From: Burhinus oedicnemus
Taxonomy: Eukaryota; Chordata; Aves; Charadriiformes; Burhinidae
Assembly: GCA_008921705.1 (NCBI GenBank)
Contig: VFFE01009152.1
Location: forward strand, 267,317-331,316
Length of the DNA stretch: 64,000 bases
Direction: 5' to 3'
This document shows positions 60,941 through 64,000 of this stretch, in pieces. Position 1 is the first letter of the stretch; each line of letters starts with the position of its first letter. The translations under genes and the position numbers were made by a program. The notes beneath the pieces are model-generated. The model saw only the letters and a program-made list of their open reading frames with translations, searched no databases and was not told the DNA's origin.

Positions 60941-61277
60941 CTGAGCATGAGGCAGATGGGATGGAATACCCTGTTGGTCAGTTTTGGGTCACCTGTCCTG
61001 TCCGCTCCTCCCCACAGCTGTGACCCCTCTACGCTTTTCTGCTTCCGACCCTCCAACGGGGCAAGTAACAGAGTTGGCTGGCCTTGGTTGTTGTAGTACT
61101 AAGTATAAGCAAGAGCCTCTCTGCATACCATTCCTTGGCATAAACTATAAACATCAGTCTTATCACTCTGAGAGTTTTCTGCATAACATGCTGTTAATTT
61201 CAGCAGTTAGAGGAGGCCTAGCCTACTAGTAAGGTTACTGAACAAAATTGGTCCTGTTTTACCACCAAACCAGGACA

Positions 61278-62154
61278 AAATCATGTTCAGAATCCAATTA
61301 AAAGTTTGAAACTTACAAAACAGACAGATTTTCTTAAAGCTGGTAGTATGCAGGGACTTTTTTCTTAGCAATAGATGTCTATCTAGGCATTGGGAGATCT
61401 TCAGATATGCAGGTTTGATTTTGATATATTTGCATTTCCCAAGGGGAAGACATAATCAAGAACTCTGCACCCTTTGGCAATAGTACCATCAGATGCTATG
61501 TTTACATTAGTTTGTAGACTGCATTTGCTTTCAAAAGGATTAATGTCAGTGAAAGCTTTAAAAAGAAAACTTACCACCCAATACATGAAAAGGCTGTCCT
61601 GAAGCAACTCCACTCTGTATAACCTTGTGGGACCTGTTGAATATCTGCTATTGTCCTATAGCGTCATTCTCTTCATTAAGGTATGCATGTGGGCAGAATC
61701 ATCCCCCATAGGTGTTATGACTGAAGTTACGTTCTTCTCTGAAGTACAAGTAGAGAAGGCTAGTCATAGAGGTAAGTTTGTTTCTTTGCAGGTGAAGTTG
61801 TATTTCCTGATATGATGGGCAAGCTGTTGTGGCATGTTGGTCCGGGAATTACCTATTTCAGCAGTGACTACTTTAGGAAAAAATTACACTTTAATAACAA
61901 AACTGATTCTCAGTGACCAGGAAAATCAAAGTTACTGTTGGAGATATGGTAATTTCACTTGGTATCATTTGTCCATGGTCATATTTGGTGGAGAAGTAGG
62001 AGTACCTTTGCAGGCAGCATATCAGGGCTGGAGACTCAAAGTGACAGAGGAATAGCTGAGGTTTGTGGTTGAAGGATGACAAGAAGTGGTTGGCACAGTG
62101 CATGACACTGAGGAGTATATCAAACCCCCAAAGTTTTCGGGTTTGTAATGACAG
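61278..62154. other. Interval without firm feature
   Basis: The minus strand at 61401-61560 is open and follows a T-rich 'ctttttaaag' acceptor-like stretch, ending in a TGA. It could be a terminal exon, but support is too thin to call. Confidence 0.35.
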
Positions 62155-62268
62155 CATTCAGGTTCAATTCCCAGTGTTGCTATAGACTCTGTTATATGAC
62201 TGAGGAATATCCCATCTGGAAAACTGGGATGGTCAATAATACCTTCTTCTTTTCATTTTTCCTCTGTA
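62155..62268 (+). mobile_element. MIR SINE relic
   Basis: 'ggttcaattcccagtgttgc' (tRNA-derived B-box side), then 'gactctgttatatgact', then 'catctggaaaactgggatgg' and 'tcaataatacc'. These match in order MIR 'GGTTCGAATCCCGGCTCTGC', 'CTAGCTGTGTGACC' and 'CATCTGTAAAATGGGGATAATAATAGTACC', with a deletion in the middle. The best of the MIR-like relics in this window. Confidence 0.6.
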
Positions 62269-62784
62269 TCTAGGTGGCAGGAAGGTGTAGCAGTACCTTA
62301 CCTATACGCATATCCCCACACAGGCCCAGTTTTAGTTTGTTCCATTAAGTACTGCTGTGACACAAACCGCAGGACATCAGTGGCAGAGAGATGATAGAGC
62401 ATTTTCAGAGAAAGTGAAGCTAAGAAAGGTGCAGATGGTTTTTCCCTCTAGCCGTTGTCAGCTTTGAAAAATTTTTATTAGTTACTCGTTTTCACAGTTG
62501 TATACATTTTAATGACAGAAAAGGACTGTCATTGATATCTAGCCTAGCAAGTCAAAATGCGTAAAACAAACCAGAATTTTGTACATGGCTCAGCTTGTAG
62601 AAGTATGTCTAATCTTGGCTGTAGAATTGAATCCAGTTGCTAAAATAAATCATCTGTTTCTTCTTGTTTCTTGCTCTAAAATGGGGTTACCAGAATTTGA
62701 ATTATTAGTCTAGATTTTTCCGAGCTCTTTGCAGTGAGCTTCCATTTTAAATTGCAGAGGTCCCAACTGAACACAGCATTCATG

Positions 62785-62801
62785 TAATTATTAATTAATG
62801 A
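62785..62801. promoter_or_regulatory. Homeodomain-type TAATTA cluster
   Basis: 'taattattaattaatga' contains several overlapping TAAT/ATTA cores and the palindrome attaattaat. It suits homeodomain binding. Whether it is functional cannot be told from one genome. Confidence 0.25.
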
Positions 62802-63526
62802 AATCTGCAGTATCAGAAGCGTCTCATTTCAGTTCTTTCTCTTGGCCATGGTTAAATGGTTAGCCATTAATAACAGAGCTTACACTCAGTAGATGTTCGC
62901 AGAGATATCGTGTGTCTGTGTTTCTCCAAGTACATTGCCTTTTTCCAGACTAGCTAAAAGCATTTTCATGCACTTTTTTCAAATTCAGTTGTATATAGTG
63001 ACCAGATATTTCAGATGTCTATACAACTTTCCAGTATGAAAACATGGCAGCTCTGGTCCATCACGATGCTTTTCAGTTACCTTGAGTCACTACTGGTTCT
63101 CCTCAGCTCCACTACAATGCAAAGTCAGCGTTTGCCCAATAAAGTTGTTCCTGTCATGTATGCAAGTTTGTATGTGTTACTGCGCTGAGCTGCTCCTCTG
63201 TATTGATTATTTTTGAAAGATGTTTCACTTTCAGTTTGAATTAAGAGGAACATAAATTAATACATACATTTTGAAACATGATAGGTTCTCCATCTCATCT
63301 GTCACTGGTATCATAGCCGGGTGGTTTGCTTGAGCTGTATGGCCTGGATCCAGAGTGCATCCTGTTCTGCTGAAAGTGTGTCCTTTCTGTGCTGTGGGAA
63401 AGTTATGCACCATGAAGCTGGGGAACAGTCGATACCTGTGAGGTGACTTGCTAACTGGTGGCTTTCGGAAGGGACTGACGTAGAGGATTGTTTACAGGCA
63501 TATGCAATGAGTAACAGTGCAAATAC

Positions 63527-63854
63527 CTCTGGGTCCTTCCTGCTCGCAAAGGGCAGTCCTCAGGTCTACAGCCTTACGTCTTGTCTCCACAGCAGGATGG
63601 CCAACCCCGGGCTGTTCAGACAGACTGGAGAGCCATAACCTTTGTGGTCGCTCTGCTAACGCAGCCCCAACTGTGAAAGGAGATACGGCAACGGTTTCCT
63701 TTTGAGAATTAACTGAAGTGGTGTTTCCTTCATACAAGGAACCAAGACTATTTGCAGGGGTATCTGCTTTGCCTAAAGGCAAATGAGAGGCCCAATATGG
63801 TGTCCTTCCAATAGGTGCCTTTCTCTTAAGCTTGTCCAAAACAGCTTCTCTTCT
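63527..63854 (-). CDS. Candidate exon at the right edge, minus strand, unidentified
   Basis: Seen: read from 63854 down, the frame is open for 109 codons. The acceptor is 'tgtaactaaag' (weak pyrimidine content) and the donor is 'CAGAG' plus 'GTATTT'. The peptide starts RREAVLDKLKRKAPIGRTPYW and has a Ser/Thr/Pro-rich middle. Without splicing, the frame meets a TAA at 63492 and then continues open for about 80 more codons (63231-63491). A pseudogene or terminal exon is therefore also possible. It resembles protein in composition, but I cannot name a family and the acceptor is poor. Confidence 0.27.
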
Positions 63855-64000
63855 CTTTAGTTACAGAGACTGTTCCTTCCTAAACAGTCCTTGCATCTTT
63901 ATCTACTGTGTTTGTGAGGCTTTTCCTGTCTTAGTATTGTCTTTTTAGTAAGCAATTCTCCAGAGTTTGCTGAGAAGTGGCATAACTGAGTCATTCTTTC
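63855..64000. other. Window edge, no recognised feature
   Basis: T-rich sequence without a supported feature. Confidence 0.4.

Larger units (their letters stand above)
60563..61277 (-). mobile_element. Second LTR of the same ERV family, inverted
   Basis: 715 bp on the minus strand, starting (at 61277) TGTCCTGGTTTGG and ending (at 60563) AAACCATGACA. It aligns by eye along its whole length with the solo LTR at 30999-31687, including the U3 block, TATA box (60933-60940) and ATTAAA (60691-60696). Differences include an extra 16 bp before the ATTAAA region and a CT/GA-rich hairpin near its 3' end that the other copy lacks. The flanks (aggtc and aaatc) do not form a duplication, unlike the copy at 31 kb. 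The 94-codon minus-strand frame inside it shares the frame seen in the other LTR and is not a gene. Confidence 0.92.

Noticed and set aside
61401..61613. Possible terminal exon on the minus strand
   Set aside because: Acceptor-like 'ctttttaaag' and about 50 open codons are seen, but a strong GTAAGT on the same strand at 61577 and the lack of any homology leave the structure ambiguous.
1..64000. CRISPR arrays, bacterial operons, phage or plasmid features
   Set aside because: No regularly spaced repeats and no prokaryotic gene organisation. CR1 and LTR content marks the DNA as vertebrate nuclear.

Overview
The window is AT-rich vertebrate nuclear DNA, almost certainly from a bird. Two things point to a bird. 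One is a CR1 retrotransposon whose 3' end has the typical avian (ATTCTATG)n tail. The other is a set of three retroviral LTRs of a type I associate with avian genomes. There are no operons, ribosome binding sites, rRNA, tRNA genes or CRISPR arrays. Nearly all open frames of 60 to 170 codons look like chance frames in AT-rich or low-complexity DNA. The window reads as long introns or intergenic sequence.

Firm content. (1) A solo LTR at 30999-31687 on the + strand, with a perfect 5-bp target duplication (gtaac). (2) A second copy of the same LTR family, inverted, at 60563-61277. (3) A related but different LTR at 17330-17879, with a perfect 5-bp duplication (ctgct), interrupted by a 20-N assembly gap at 17701-17720. 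(4) A CR1 element at about 58977-60562 on the minus strand. It keeps the end of the endonuclease domain and the start of the reverse transcriptase, but lacks the catalytic RT core through an internal deletion at about 59332. (5) An older CR1-derived fragment at about 24548-24842, a probable hAT-type DNA transposon relic at about 545-745, and several weak MIR-like SINE relics.

Possible gene content. No protein family could be named. By eye I found short open segments flanked by good splice signals. The best is 25911-26021 on the minus strand (111 bp, symmetric phase, strong acceptor and donor). A cluster at 8107-9506 on the minus strand has four segments whose phases join without conflict, and 3996-4038 joins 2445-2524 in phase. 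Two + strand candidates are 25334-25386 and 30659-30879. These may be exons of one or more spliced genes crossing the window, or partly coincidence, so they carry low to moderate confidence.

Layout. 1-9.5 kb: hAT relic and candidate minus-strand exons. 9.5-24 kb: mostly featureless, with the gapped LTR, a GC-rich patch at 21.4-21.7 kb and low-complexity tracts. 24-33 kb: old CR1 fragment, candidate exons on both strands, first solo LTR. 33-58.9 kb: nothing recognisable apart from a T28 tract and GT-rich tracts. 58.9-61.3 kb: CR1 and inverted LTR. 61.3-64 kb: MIR-like relic, a homeodomain-motif-rich patch and a possible exon at the right edge.
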